This document shows positions 1 through 7,027 of a stretch of 64,000 nucleotides of DNA, piece after piece. Both the position numbers and the translations under genes were made by a program. A model generated the notes under the pieces. That model was not told the origin of the DNA and made no database searches. It saw only the letters and a list, made by a program, of their open reading frames with translations. Within the stretch, counting starts at the first letter, position 1. The number at the start of each line of letters is the position of its first letter. Source of the DNA: Actinokineospora sp. NBRC 105648 (GTDB lineage: Bacteria; Actinomycetota; Actinomycetes; Mycobacteriales; Pseudonocardiaceae); contig NZ_BSTR01000005.1 in assembly GCF_030269645.1 (NCBI RefSeq), positions 1 through 64,000 on the forward strand, written 5' to 3'.

Positions 1-299
1 TCCACTGTGGTCACCGTCAGAGCCCGGGTGAGCGCGTAGGAGACGATCAACGCCGGCAGGCCCAGCACGGCGACCACGGCCCACCCGCTCACCGAGGGCC
101 GGGTGAGCACCAACCACTGAACGCCCACGATCACTGCGGCGGTGAGCACCACCCGCCCGGCCAACGACACCAACCGCGCACCCGAGCGCGCCGAGTCCGC
201 CGCCGCCCTCGCGCGGCGCGCGCTCGCACGCCACACCCACGCCGAGACCACCAGCACACCCACACCGGCCACCACCTGGACAGCGGTCAACTGCGGCAT
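1..299 (-). CDS. partial membrane protein of the accessory island
   Basis: This gene begins at the ATG at 299 and runs off the left edge, so only about 99 codons are visible. It opens with MPQLTAVQVVAGVGVLVV, a hydrophobic stretch followed by an Arg/Ala-rich cytoplasmic-looking segment (WRASARRARAAADSARSG). Two more hydrophobic segments follow (VVLTAAVIVGVQWLVL and WAVVAVLGLPALIVSYAL). That pattern fits an integral membrane protein with at least three helices. Its ATG overlaps the stop of the WhiB-like gene as TGATG, so it is probably translated from the same mRNA as the two genes upstream. Small membrane proteins beside Wbl and HTH genes are common on actinobacterial conjugative elements, but nothing visible proves a transfer role. 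The function is unknown. Confidence 0.7.
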   Translation of the reverse strand, partial: MPQLTAVQVVAGVGVLVVSAWVWRASARRARAAADSARSGARLVSLAGRVVLTAAVIVGVQWLVLTRPSVSGWAVVAVLGLPALIVSYALTRALTVTTV

Positions 300-664
300 C
301 ACGCCCGACCACCACCCTCGGTGCCACGACGCGCGCGACGCTCACACCACACCGGATGCAAAGCCCGCACATCCTCAGCCGGCAGAGCACCCCACACCCC
401 CAAGGTCTGCGCGCCCGAGGTACGCAGCTCGACCTCAAGACACTCCCGCCGCACCGGACACGACCCACAGATCACGGCCGCCGTCCCCCGGTCGGTCATC
501 TCCCGCCCGGACCACTCCGGCTCCAGGCCCGACCGGTAGAGGGACATGCACGCCCCGTCCCGAGTGACCACCTCGAACAACACCCCGTCCGGCACCAGCT
601 CGACCCCGTCGAGACCAACCGCCAGACCCTCATAGAAACCATCGGGATTCACCGCGCCCATCAC
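299..664 (-). CDS. WhiB-like (Wbl) Fe-S regulator
   Basis: The protein has about 121 residues and carries the four-cysteine pattern of the Wbl family: one Cys in GACMSLYR, then CGSCPVRREC (C-x2-C-x5-C), followed by GVWGALPAEDV, which matches the family's G-V/I-W-G turn. A basic tail (RRARRGTEGGG) could contact DNA. Wbl proteins bind a [4Fe-4S] cluster and usually act with a sigma factor. The N-terminus before the first Cys (about 38 residues) is longer than in small Wbl proteins and looks unrelated to known extensions. Translation can start at GTG 664 or ATG 661; both overlap the stop of the HTH gene, so the two are coupled. The membrane-protein gene follows with a TGATG overlap. Wbl genes on mobile elements are common; the target is unknown. 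Confidence 0.85.
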   Translation of the reverse strand: MMGAVNPDGFYEGLAVGLDGVELVPDGVLFEVVTRDGACMSLYRSGLEPEWSGREMTDRGTAAVICGSCPVRRECLEVELRTSGAQTLGVWGALPAEDVRALHPVWCERRARRGTEGGGRA

Positions 665-873
665 GCCTCACCCCGCACGACCAGCGCACCGGCGTCCAAA
701 GCCAGATGCGCCACCACATGCGCCGGAACCAACACCCGACGCCCCCGCCGAACCACCGGCAACACACCCAGCCGAATAGCACGACACACACGCGAACTAT
801 CGACACCGAGAAGCCACGCAACCTCAGCGATGGACAGCAGACAACGCGAATTGCTGAAAGCTTTATTCTTCAT
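661..873 (-). CDS. small excisionase-like helix-turn-helix protein
   Basis: This 70-residue protein has a MerR/excisionase-type winged helix: LLSIAEVAWLLGVDSSRVCRAI, then a wing with VVRRGRRVLVPAHVVAHL. That is the usual pattern of small HTH_17 proteins, which either direct excision of mobile elements or regulate neighbouring genes. It is the first gene of a leftward coupled triad (HTH, Wbl, membrane protein). Its ATG at 873 lies immediately beside an AATATT box at 875-880, the same box that occurs three times near 1025-1060, so it may control its own promoter. No integrase is visible next to it, so whether it is an excisionase or only a regulator is open. Confidence 0.75.
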   Translation of the reverse strand: MKNKAFSNSRCLLSIAEVAWLLGVDSSRVCRAIRLGVLPVVRRGRRVLVPAHVVAHLALDAGALVVRGEA

Positions 874-1338
874 GAATATTTGATCCTGACCCTAGGCTGC
901 GACTCACGGGCTGCGAACCGCTGCCTCAAGTAAGACCAAGACACGACGATGTCTCCATATCGACCAGGAATGCCCTCATTCCACCCCGGAATAAGCCCAG
1001 GTAAACGCCCCGCGGTGACTGATCAATATTCTGAGAACGAATATTTTGAGGCGAATATTCGCCCCTGGAATAATGATCTATAGAGCGGGCCTCTCGTGTT
1101 CCGCCACGGCCTGACCGCAGGCGCTAACTACTGCTCAGTACGCGGTAACCCATGCCCGCTCTGAAACGCGGCCGGACCACTTAACTAGCACCTCAAAGTG
1201 GCTCTGACCTGGCATTATTCAGGACCGGAATGAAACATTCCAAACTCGCATAGACGTCGACCACCCGCGCCATGACAGTGGTGCTGTCCCTCTCAGCAAC
1301 CCACCGGGTCCAGCTTCAAGGCAGGTAGGCCCCTTACG
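874..1338. other. AT-rich non-coding region of the island
   Basis: I find no convincing gene here. The stretch separates the leftward HTH-Wbl operon from the rightward Imm1 gene and must hold both promoters. Its base composition is clearly richer in A and T than the surrounding chromosome. It contains the cluster of AATATT boxes listed separately. Confidence 0.6.
1025..1060. promoter_or_regulatory. three AATATT boxes, possible operator or iteron
   Basis: The hexamer AATATT starts at 1025, 1040 and 1054, spacings of 15 and 14 bp. The last copy is embedded in GCGAATATTCGC, a perfect 12-bp palindrome. The second copy has CGAATATT in common with it. A further GAATATT sits at 874-880, next to the HTH start codon. 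Regular spacing suggests a repressor or replication-protein binding array. The role is inferred only from the pattern. Confidence 0.45.
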
Positions 1339-1839
1339 ATGACCCCGTACCGCGAGTCTCCCGAGCGTCCAGTTCTCACAGCACTACTGACTGGCGGAGT
1401 AGCCCGCGACGGCATAGCCCGCGTTGCGTGCGGGATGCCGGAGTCCACAAGGCTGATAGATGAAATCTTGACTCTTGACCACGTGGACTCCGAAACCACT
1501 CTCTCCGTAGGGGACGTGGAGTTTCACCAAACCAAAGACGGTCCGTTCCCTAACCATCAATTTCGCATTAGTGTTCGTCCACAGGCGGACTGCGCAGCCC
1601 TCAACTACATGGACGACTGCGACCCTGTAATGCCAATCGCGAACTCTCACAGTCCGACAGGGCATCTCTTTGGCGTCGACCTTGTATTCAACGGTCTGAG
1701 CGGATTGATGTTCCCGCGCTCCGCTGTCATTCCAATGACCAATGCACGCAGCGCCCTATTGGAATGGCTACGCACGCGCAAACGCCCCAACTGCATTGAC
1801 TGGCGCCCGTACGACATTCACCTGCTACGCCCCGACTAG
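1339..1839 (+). CDS. Imm1-family immunity-like protein
   Basis: This 166-residue protein ends with the arrangement typical of the Imm1 family as I know it: a strand ending in a short loop, then SALLEWLRTRKRPNCIDW, which matches the family pattern of an Ala-rich helix, a basic residue, P-x-C and a Trp near the C-terminus. Imm1 proteins neutralise polymorphic toxins such as secreted deaminases and nucleases. No toxin gene with a matching architecture is visible in this island, so this is an orphan immunity gene. It could protect against toxins of neighbours or be the remainder of a pair. The ATG at 1339 is the first in frame, and a small gene follows 51 bp downstream. Family assignment is from pattern memory, not from a search. 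Confidence 0.6.
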   Translation: MTPYRESPERPVLTALLTGGVARDGIARVACGMPESTRLIDEILTLDHVDSETTLSVGDVEFHQTKDGPFPNHQFRISVRPQADCAALNYMDDCDPVMPIANSHSPTGHLFGVDLVFNGLSGLMFPRSAVIPMTNARSALLEWLRTRKRPNCIDWRPYDIHLLRPD

Positions 1840-1890
1840 CACACGGAGACGTTCCGTACACGATTTAGTCTTGCGACCGGATGGGCCACG

Positions 1891-2088
1891 ATGGGCAAGA
1901 AGAAGACAGCGAAAACAGTGGCGCTGACGGTGGAACTGACAACCACCGAGTTGGCTGCATTGAGCGTAGCTACCGTGCTGGTGACGTCTGCTGCTGAACA
2001 ACCGATGGTCAATAGCGCTGACCGGGCACTTCGCAAGGTCCGCGCGGCTGCAAGACAACACCCGGACCTGCCGCCGGTTACGAAGTAG
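1891..2088 (+). CDS. small protein of unknown function
   Basis: This is a 65-residue reading frame with a basic start (MGKKKTAKT), a Thr/Val/Ala-rich middle and a basic tail. It lies between the Imm1-like gene and the resolvase-like gene on the same strand, 51 bp after the former and 32 bp before the latter. The spacing suits an operon, but no strong ribosome-binding site is visible. I do not recognise it, and it could be spurious. Confidence 0.4.
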   Translation: MGKKKTAKTVALTVELTTTELAALSVATVLVTSAAEQPMVNSADRALRKVRAAARQHPDLPPVTK

Positions 2089-2120
2089 GCCCTACCCGCT
2101 ACCAAACTTGGAGTCTGGTC

Positions 2121-2471
2121 ATGCCCTATCCATTGGTGTACGGCTACGTCCGGAGCATTGCTGACGATTCCGAATTCGTCCACTCTTGCCGCGATCGACT
2201 GGCGGTCTGGTGTGTCCGAGAGGGCTGGAACCTCGGAGCTGTCTTCACCGATGTCGGTTCGCCATTGGACGTTGAGAACCGGGTGGGGTTTCGTGGCCTG
2301 CTCGACGCAGCGGCAATGCCGGCGGCTAGTGCCGTAGTGCTCTTGGACGAGGGGCACCTGTCATCCCGGGCGGACGTGGTTGACGACTTGAAGCGACAGC
2401 TTCGACGTACCGGCGTAGCCGTACGTGTCCAGAACGCTCGGGATGAGAGTTTGGACGGGGACAACGCATGA
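2121..2471 (+). CDS. resolvase-fold protein lacking the usual catalytic Ser position
   Basis: This 116-residue protein resembles only the N-terminal catalytic domain of serine recombinases. It has GYVRS at the first strand, R-x2-L-x-WC-x3-GW, then VFTDVGSPLDVENRVGFRGLLDA, then AVVLLDEGHLSSRADVVDDL, the order seen in resolvase domains. In active enzymes the first motif reads Y-A-R-V-S, with Ser as nucleophile. Here the Ser directly follows the Arg and the normal Ser position is Ile, so it may be inactive or realigned. No DNA-binding domain follows. Similar stand-alone domains occur beside DUF5753 regulators in actinobacteria and may have a regulatory role. Its stop overlaps the next start (ATGA), which implies coupling. 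Confidence 0.6.
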   Translation: MPYPLVYGYVRSIADDSEFVHSCRDRLAVWCVREGWNLGAVFTDVGSPLDVENRVGFRGLLDAAAMPAASAVVLLDEGHLSSRADVVDDLKRQLRRTGVAVRVQNARDESLDGDNA

Positions 2472-2695
2472 GCACCGAACCGACTACGGGAAAGCACCGG
2501 GGCGGGCGGGAGCGACCTGTGTGGGTAGCGGAATTGGTGGCGCGTCAAGTCCAAGACTGCCAGCCCCTACGGCTCAATTGGCGACCGGACGATCTAGACA
2601 GAAGCGGGATGGTGGTGGCCGCTCACCACGACGATACGCCCACCGGGGAACTACCCCGAATCACCCCCGACATGCTGCGCAAGACAGGGACCTGA
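2468..2695 (+). CDS. small unknown protein coupled to the resolvase-like gene
   Basis: This 75-residue protein starts in a 4-bp ATGA overlap with the preceding gene and stops 35 bp before the DUF5753 regulator. It is Arg/Asp/Thr-rich (VWVAELVARQVQDCQPL, then LPRITPDMLRKTG) with no membrane segment or known motif. Its position makes it likely to be real and co-expressed with both neighbours. I do not recognise a family. Confidence 0.6.
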   Translation: MSTEPTTGKHRGGRERPVWVAELVARQVQDCQPLRLNWRPDDLDRSGMVVAAHHDDTPTGELPRITPDMLRKTGT

Positions 2696-2730
2696 GCGGT
2701 TGTGACGGCACGCTGTTGAGAAATGGAACG

Positions 2731-3531
2731 ATGAGAGATCCAAGAGCAGTCCTTTTGGGCGCTGAACTTCGCCGTGTTCGAATCGCGAACAGTTTTTCTA
2801 TCAGGCGGACTTGCGAGGTCACCCACGTTGACCCTGCGATGTTGTCGCGATGGGAATGCGGGGAACGGATGCCCAGTTCCGAGCATGTCGCTCGCCTCTT
2901 GATGGGATACAGAGCCGACAAGATAACGTACAACCAAATAATAGGGTATTCGCGCAATGTGAATGACAGGCTTTGGACGGCAAAGACCGACATTGAGCGC
3001 GAACAGCAGAATGCGGCCATGGGCGTGTTCGAGTGCGTGGCATCACAGATATCGATCATGGCGCCGATCTCGATTCCCTGCCTACTGCGCACTTCCGACT
3101 ATTCCAATGCCGCAGACGGACCAGTTTTCAATAGATGGCCGCTCAAGAGTTCGGGTATGGACACAGACACCAAATTGTTTGTCGTGCTTGGGCAGGCGGT
3201 TATTCATCAGCAAGTGGGAAACTTGGCTGTGATGATCGAACAACTACGACGACTTGTCGCATTGTCCGAGCTTCCATCCGTCGACATTCGGATCATTCCT
3301 TTTACCTCGGGTTGGTATGCAGGAATGGAAGGCGCATTTGAGCTGGTTGAGTCGAGTCGGTTTGAGGCCGTGCTGATGGAGACCCGGACTTCGCTTTCAT
3401 GGACTCACGACCGTGACGCTGTCGACATGGCACGAGAAGATTTCGACAACGCCAAGGCGATAGCGTTCAACGCCGCGACGTCTCGCAAGATTATCACTGA
3501 AGCCGTTGCCCACCTCGAAAGGCAAGGATGA
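2731..3531 (+). CDS. XRE-family regulator with C-terminal DUF5753 (Scr1-type)
   Basis: The protein has 266 residues. An N-terminal helix-turn-helix (LGAELRRVRIANSFSIRRTCEVTHVDPAMLSRWECGERMP) is followed by the larger C-terminal domain common to actinobacterial Scr1-like regulators, with markers such as LLRTSDYSN, AVIHQQVG, VDIRIIPFTSG and FELVE. These proteins usually pair with small DUF397 proteins, but none is seen here, unlike the second copy at 26483. The ATG at 2731 gives the family's usual length and places the HTH at residues 5-55; an upstream extension would have low-complexity sequence. The stop overlaps the next ATG by 4 bp. It probably regulates the local cluster; targets are unknown. 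Confidence 0.85.
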   Translation: MRDPRAVLLGAELRRVRIANSFSIRRTCEVTHVDPAMLSRWECGERMPSSEHVARLLMGYRADKITYNQIIGYSRNVNDRLWTAKTDIEREQQNAAMGVFECVASQISIMAPISIPCLLRTSDYSNAADGPVFNRWPLKSSGMDTDTKLFVVLGQAVIHQQVGNLAVMIEQLRRLVALSELPSVDIRIIPFTSGWYAGMEGAFELVESSRFEAVLMETRTSLSWTHDRDAVDMAREDFDNAKAIAFNAATSRKIITEAVAHLERQG

Positions 3532-3977
3532 ACAAGGGCATTGGTTGGAGGAAGACAGACGTGAATCGAGCCCACGGCACCGACGCTGCCCTGACTCGAC
3601 TATCGACGATGATCTCCGCAATGAAGCGGCACGTGGCTATGACCAACGTCCCAGACGTTCAACTTGCCACCGTAAATGCGAGCAACACAGATGCGATCAA
3701 CGTCGTACTGACTCTGCCGACGGCCGTACTGTGGAAAACCTGCCTAGACATCTTGTCTTGGCGAGCGAGTCTGATTTCCCTACGGTTGTCTGTTCGCCCT
3801 TCTACAGCGAACAGCGTCGCGCGGCTACGCCTTGAGGGCCGATTGCCGGATGGCACAGCAGTAGTGTTGGAGAGTTATCCTCGCGAAAGCGAGATGATCG
3901 GTCTTCCCGCCGAACTCACCGGTAGATCAGCCCTCGACTGGCTTCTACACAATTCGCGAAGCGCCCTGTCTCACTAA
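3528..3977 (+). CDS. unknown accessory protein, similar in layout to the 4300 gene
   Basis: This 149-residue protein starts in an ATGA overlap with the DUF5753 regulator; a GTG at 3561 is an alternative start. Its core reads VVLTLPTAVLWKTCLDILSW, followed by an Arg-rich strand region and LPDGTAVVLESYP. The gene at 4300 has the same order of marks (LVLPGT, C-x3-LAW, then a hydrophobic strand), so the two may be diverged copies of one family. There is no membrane segment and no catalytic motif I can name. Base composition is less GC-rich than that of the chromosomal genes. Confidence 0.6.
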   Translation: MNKGIGWRKTDVNRAHGTDAALTRLSTMISAMKRHVAMTNVPDVQLATVNASNTDAINVVLTLPTAVLWKTCLDILSWRASLISLRLSVRPSTANSVARLRLEGRLPDGTAVVLESYPRESEMIGLPAELTGRSALDWLLHNSRSALSH

Positions 3978-4011
3978 TTGGTATTCAGAGAAGAATCGGA
4001 TATGTCAAGAA

Positions 4012-4263
4012 ATGGCACTAGATGACTTTAAAGCAAAAATCAACAGCTTGACCCTGGCAATGCTCCCCGAGGCGCTTGCCGTCGCGCGACGCGAAATGAG
4101 CGAAGCAGTCAACCAGCTCCGCATAGAAGCCGAATCAAGCAATGACATCGGATTCATGCAAGCAGTATCGACAGCTTATGAGGCAATCCAAAGTATCGAT
4201 GCCGCGATGAGGGCCGCAGGACACGCATCTGAGGAAATCTCAGCCTACTTGAACCGAGTCTAG
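4012..4263 (+). CDS. small helical protein
   Basis: This 83-residue protein is predicted all-helical by composition, with heptad-like runs (EALAVARREMSEAVNQL and YEAIQSIDAAMRAAG). It resembles the small helical proteins with a short C-terminal helix that are abundant in actinobacteria, possibly a DUF6244-like family, but I cannot confirm that. It starts 34 bp after the preceding gene and ends 36 bp before the next ATG, so it probably belongs to the same rightward operon. Confidence 0.55.
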   Translation: MALDDFKAKINSLTLAMLPEALAVARREMSEAVNQLRIEAESSNDIGFMQAVSTAYEAIQSIDAAMRAAGHASEEISAYLNRV

Positions 4264-4299
4264 ATCGCGACGTTGACCCGGACAGAAGAAGCGAACCCC

Positions 4300-4713
4300 A
4301 TGAATCAACCCGTTCCCGCTGCGTCCGACCAGATGTTCAACCTCACCACTCAGGTCGCCGATCGCATTCGTGAACACATTGCCGCTCATCCGACATTGGC
4401 CACCCCAACCTATGTCTCCATACATTCCACCGAACGGCGTGCCTGGGCAGCTCTGGTGCTGCCAGGCACGACAGGTGCTGAAGTGTGCGCCAACGTACTG
4501 GCTTGGGTCTCGACTCTGCGTGAGCCGTACGCCCGCGTCACAGCCTCCGGAGCACACGGCTGCCCACAGGCAGATGTCATGACCTACCTCGACCATGAGA
4601 CCATTGTCTGCATCATCGGCGACGTATGGCGCCCGTCATCTGGCCAGACCATCAAGCGTAACTTGAATGGCACACAGGCCATGAAATGGATTCGGCTACA
4701 GGCAGCGAGTTAA
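4300..4713 (+). CDS. unknown accessory protein, possible paralogue of the 3528 gene
   Basis: The protein has 137 residues from the ATG at 4300, chosen because AGAAGAAG lies about 10 bp upstream; a TTG at 4273 is also in frame. It contains WAALVLPGTTGAEVCANVLAW followed by a strand-rich part and TYLDHETIVCIIGDVW. The LPG/T element, the Cys and the L-x-W spacing match the gene at 3528. It is convergent with the 2H phosphoesterase gene, and the two stops share the bases TTAA at 4710-4713. The function is unknown. Confidence 0.6.
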   Translation: MNQPVPAASDQMFNLTTQVADRIREHIAAHPTLATPTYVSIHSTERRAWAALVLPGTTGAEVCANVLAWVSTLREPYARVTASGAHGCPQADVMTYLDHETIVCIIGDVWRPSSGQTIKRNLNGTQAMKWIRLQAAS

Positions 4714-5336
4714 CGTCCAATGGAGACACTCGACAGTTCAACCCACTCGTAGCGTTTTCTGTCGCGGTTCAAGTTGATCAGGGATACCCGGTCGACACTC
4801 ATTGTGACACTCAGGGGCGGGAACCCTGCCAGAGCGGAAGCCAGCGATTCACTTGACCATTCTGCGTTTGAATAGGCAAGGGTCACGTGAGGTTGAAATT
4901 TCTCCTCCCTTTCGGGTACGTTCGCATGTCCCCAAACTTCCGCGATAGCTTCGCGAAGGACCAATCGAACTTCGTTTAATGGTTCGGTTGGCGCAACGTG
5001 CATCTGTACCGTTTCCGGATCGATGTGCGCCGGACCGATTCGCACGGAAAACGGCTCCAGCAAGGCTAGGCGATGCCGGGATGCCACAGCAATCAGGTTG
5101 GCATCTTCAATGGAAACCTCGTCGGCAAAACCAAGGCCCTGCACCGTCAGATGCAACCCGGCAATACCCACCTGATCCAGTTGCCTAAAGTTATCAAGTA
5201 GTGGCGCGTAGTGGCGAACAAGACTTGAAGCACCCGCATTGCCTTCAAATGTGATGTGCCACGTGTAGAACGATCTGCCAACTGCCCAACCGGGGCGCCA
5301 CCACCAATGATCCCGCATATCCGGAACGCTATTCAC
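4710..5336 (-). CDS. 2H phosphoesterase / 2'-5' RNA ligase-like protein
   Basis: This 208-residue protein has two H-x-T motifs in the correct order for the 2H phosphoesterase superfamily: LHLTVQGL near residue 62 and PHVTLAYSN near residue 149. Members hydrolyse or form 2'-5' and cyclic phosphodiester bonds in RNA or nucleotides. Its GTG start at 5336 overlaps the stop of the upstream regulator (GTGA), so the two are coupled. Pairs of an HTH-TPR regulator and a 2H protein recur in actinobacteria. The substrate cannot be read from sequence. Confidence 0.8.
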   Translation of the reverse strand: MNSVPDMRDHWWWRPGWAVGRSFYTWHITFEGNAGASSLVRHYAPLLDNFRQLDQVGIAGLHLTVQGLGFADEVSIEDANLIAVASRHRLALLEPFSVRIGPAHIDPETVQMHVAPTEPLNEVRLVLREAIAEVWGHANVPEREEKFQPHVTLAYSNAEWSSESLASALAGFPPLSVTMSVDRVSLINLNRDRKRYEWVELSSVSIGR

Positions 5337-6805
5337 ATGTCCTCCGAAGATCGCGCTTCAAGCGCCTCTATTCGTGATGACGTCTTAAACTCGCGAATCG
5401 CTTCTCCGAGCTCAACAACCCGCTTGTCTTTACCGATGGGCAAGGCGATAGCGAGTTCGGCTATCTCCGAAACTCGCCGGAGAAGCGGCCTCACCCGATT
5501 GTCCGGGTCCGTAAGCAGGATCGGTTTCAGCGCTTCTCGCGCACCGTCAAGCTCGCCGAGTGTCAGATGTGCTTTGACAACTTGGCACCGTGCCATTCGC
5601 TCAGAGCCAAGGTTGCGAGTGGCTGGCTCGGCACGTTCGAATAGCCGGACCGCTTCGATCGCTTGCGCTAGGGCTGGTTGCGCATTGCCCGTAGCAAGGT
5701 GAACGTCCGACCAAAAGCCCGCAGCCCGCGCTACAGAGCAGGTGAAGGGTCCGCCGAGGAAATCACTTCCAACCGCGAAGCTCTCTGCATTCCTTTGGGC
5801 AGTTGTCAGCGCACTGGTAGAAGACTCCACATTGCCGGTTCGGGCGATATCGAGCGCAAGTGCGCTTGACAAGAAAAGTTTCGAAGTTCCAGTTTGAGCA
5901 TATTGAAGGCCATCTTGAGCATTCTTCGCTGCTTGCTCAAAGTCGCCATCCCAGAACGAGACTGTGTGTTGGCACGCGCGTACCCACGCTTTGAGCTCGT
6001 CAAGTTCGGCGTTGTCTGCGCACGCCCACGCTGCCCGTAAGTGGCTCTTGGCGGCATGAGCGGCGCCAATGTCCGTTGATATCCACCCGAGTAGTGAAAG
6101 ACACCAACCAGCCGCCGCGTAGAGCTCAGCCATCCGCGATGGCCTTCTACATGTCGGAATCAGATCGAATATCCGGTTACGCAAAAGTCGAATCCGATTG
6201 AACAGAGGAGGAGTGGGCACCCGAAGATAGTTTCGCGAAGCCCACTGAATCTCTTCAACCATCTGCTCAATGGTCAGGTCGCCTATCGCGCCGGACTCCG
6301 TCCACGATAGCAGGCGAGCAGATTCGTTTGCGGCTTCCACGATCGCGTCCTCCACGATCTCGTCAGCTTGAGCCCTCATTCGATGGCCCGGCAGGGCAAA
6401 CCACAGCTTGTTAGCTGGAAGGTGCAACGCTGCTGCGTAAGCAGTCAGAAACTCGATATTTTGCTCCGCCTTGCCGTTCTCTAATCTACTTACGTGACCT
6501 TGAGTGATATTAAGCCACCGCGCCAGCACCTCTTGACTTAGCGGCTTTCCGAACATCCTCAAATAGTGTGGATGGTTTCGATAAGCTTTGAAGACTTTTC
6601 CAATATGCCAGCTATCGAACGCGGCCGAAAATTCATCGGTCTCGAAGAAGCCGCTTTTGACATCGGCGGGCCTTAGCTGTTGGTCGCGCCGCTCCCTGTG
6701 GCAGCGTCCGCACATGCGCGCGCTGTTATCTGTGGCGAGGGGTGATCCACACCCGGTGCAGCGGCGGCCGGGCGCGGTCGAGCCTGCTTTCCCGACATCG
6801 CTCAT
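5333..6805 (-). CDS. zinc-ribbon, XRE HTH and TPR regulator
   Basis: The protein has 490 residues. At the N-terminus CTGCGSPL and CGRCHRE form a C-x2-C / C-x2-C zinc ribbon (residues 16-36). An HTH follows around residues 85-130 (SQEVLARWLNITQGHVSRLENGKA), then a long helical part rich in Ala/Leu repeats that looks like tetratricopeptide repeats. Such regulators bind DNA through the HTH and sense partners through the TPR part. The gene is co-directional and overlaps the 2H phosphoesterase gene by 4 bp. Its ATG at 6805 leaves about 220 bp of upstream region before the broken phoD gene. Confidence 0.8.
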   Translation of the reverse strand: MSDVGKAGSTAPGRRCTGCGSPLATDNSARMCGRCHRERRDQQLRPADVKSGFFETDEFSAAFDSWHIGKVFKAYRNHPHYLRMFGKPLSQEVLARWLNITQGHVSRLENGKAEQNIEFLTAYAAALHLPANKLWFALPGHRMRAQADEIVEDAIVEAANESARLLSWTESGAIGDLTIEQMVEEIQWASRNYLRVPTPPLFNRIRLLRNRIFDLIPTCRRPSRMAELYAAAGWCLSLLGWISTDIGAAHAAKSHLRAAWACADNAELDELKAWVRACQHTVSFWDGDFEQAAKNAQDGLQYAQTGTSKLFLSSALALDIARTGNVESSTSALTTAQRNAESFAVGSDFLGGPFTCSVARAAGFWSDVHLATGNAQPALAQAIEAVRLFERAEPATRNLGSERMARCQVVKAHLTLGELDGAREALKPILLTDPDNRVRPLLRRVSEIAELAIALPIGKDKRVVELGEAIREFKTSSRIEALEARSSEDM

Positions 6806-7027
6806 AGGCCAGTCCTAACCGGTTGTCACAGCTTGCCGCGCGTGTGACCAGCGTACATTCGCCTAGCGTAGTCGTGCCATCGCTTACAACAACTGGCGCA
6901 GAGGTGATCACTATCGCCACCCGTCGCAACCAGGTGCAGCGCCAGCAGCGCAGCGGGTACTACGCAGCGTTGCGCCCCACCGCTCGGCTTTTGGCTGTTC
7001 GGGTGCGGTATAGTGTTGTTGGCTGAC
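6806..7027. other. island edge and promoter of the HTH-TPR regulator
   Basis: This stretch carries the promoter for the leftward regulator and the junction with phoD. The bases immediately left of the junction read GTGTTGTTGGCTGACACAC, with imperfect GTGT/ACAC symmetry that could be part of an attachment site. No integrase gene lies beside it. The remaining in-frame extension of phoD into this region is foreign sequence. Confidence 0.4.

Noticed and set aside
2121-2471. Serine integrase of the island
   Set aside because: It has only the catalytic-like domain, no recombinase or zinc-ribbon domain, and the catalytic Ser is not in place.
6960-7027. Genuine C-terminus of PhoD
   Set aside because: The residues after WDDHQV do not match the family, lack the remaining metal ligands and are in island-type sequence.
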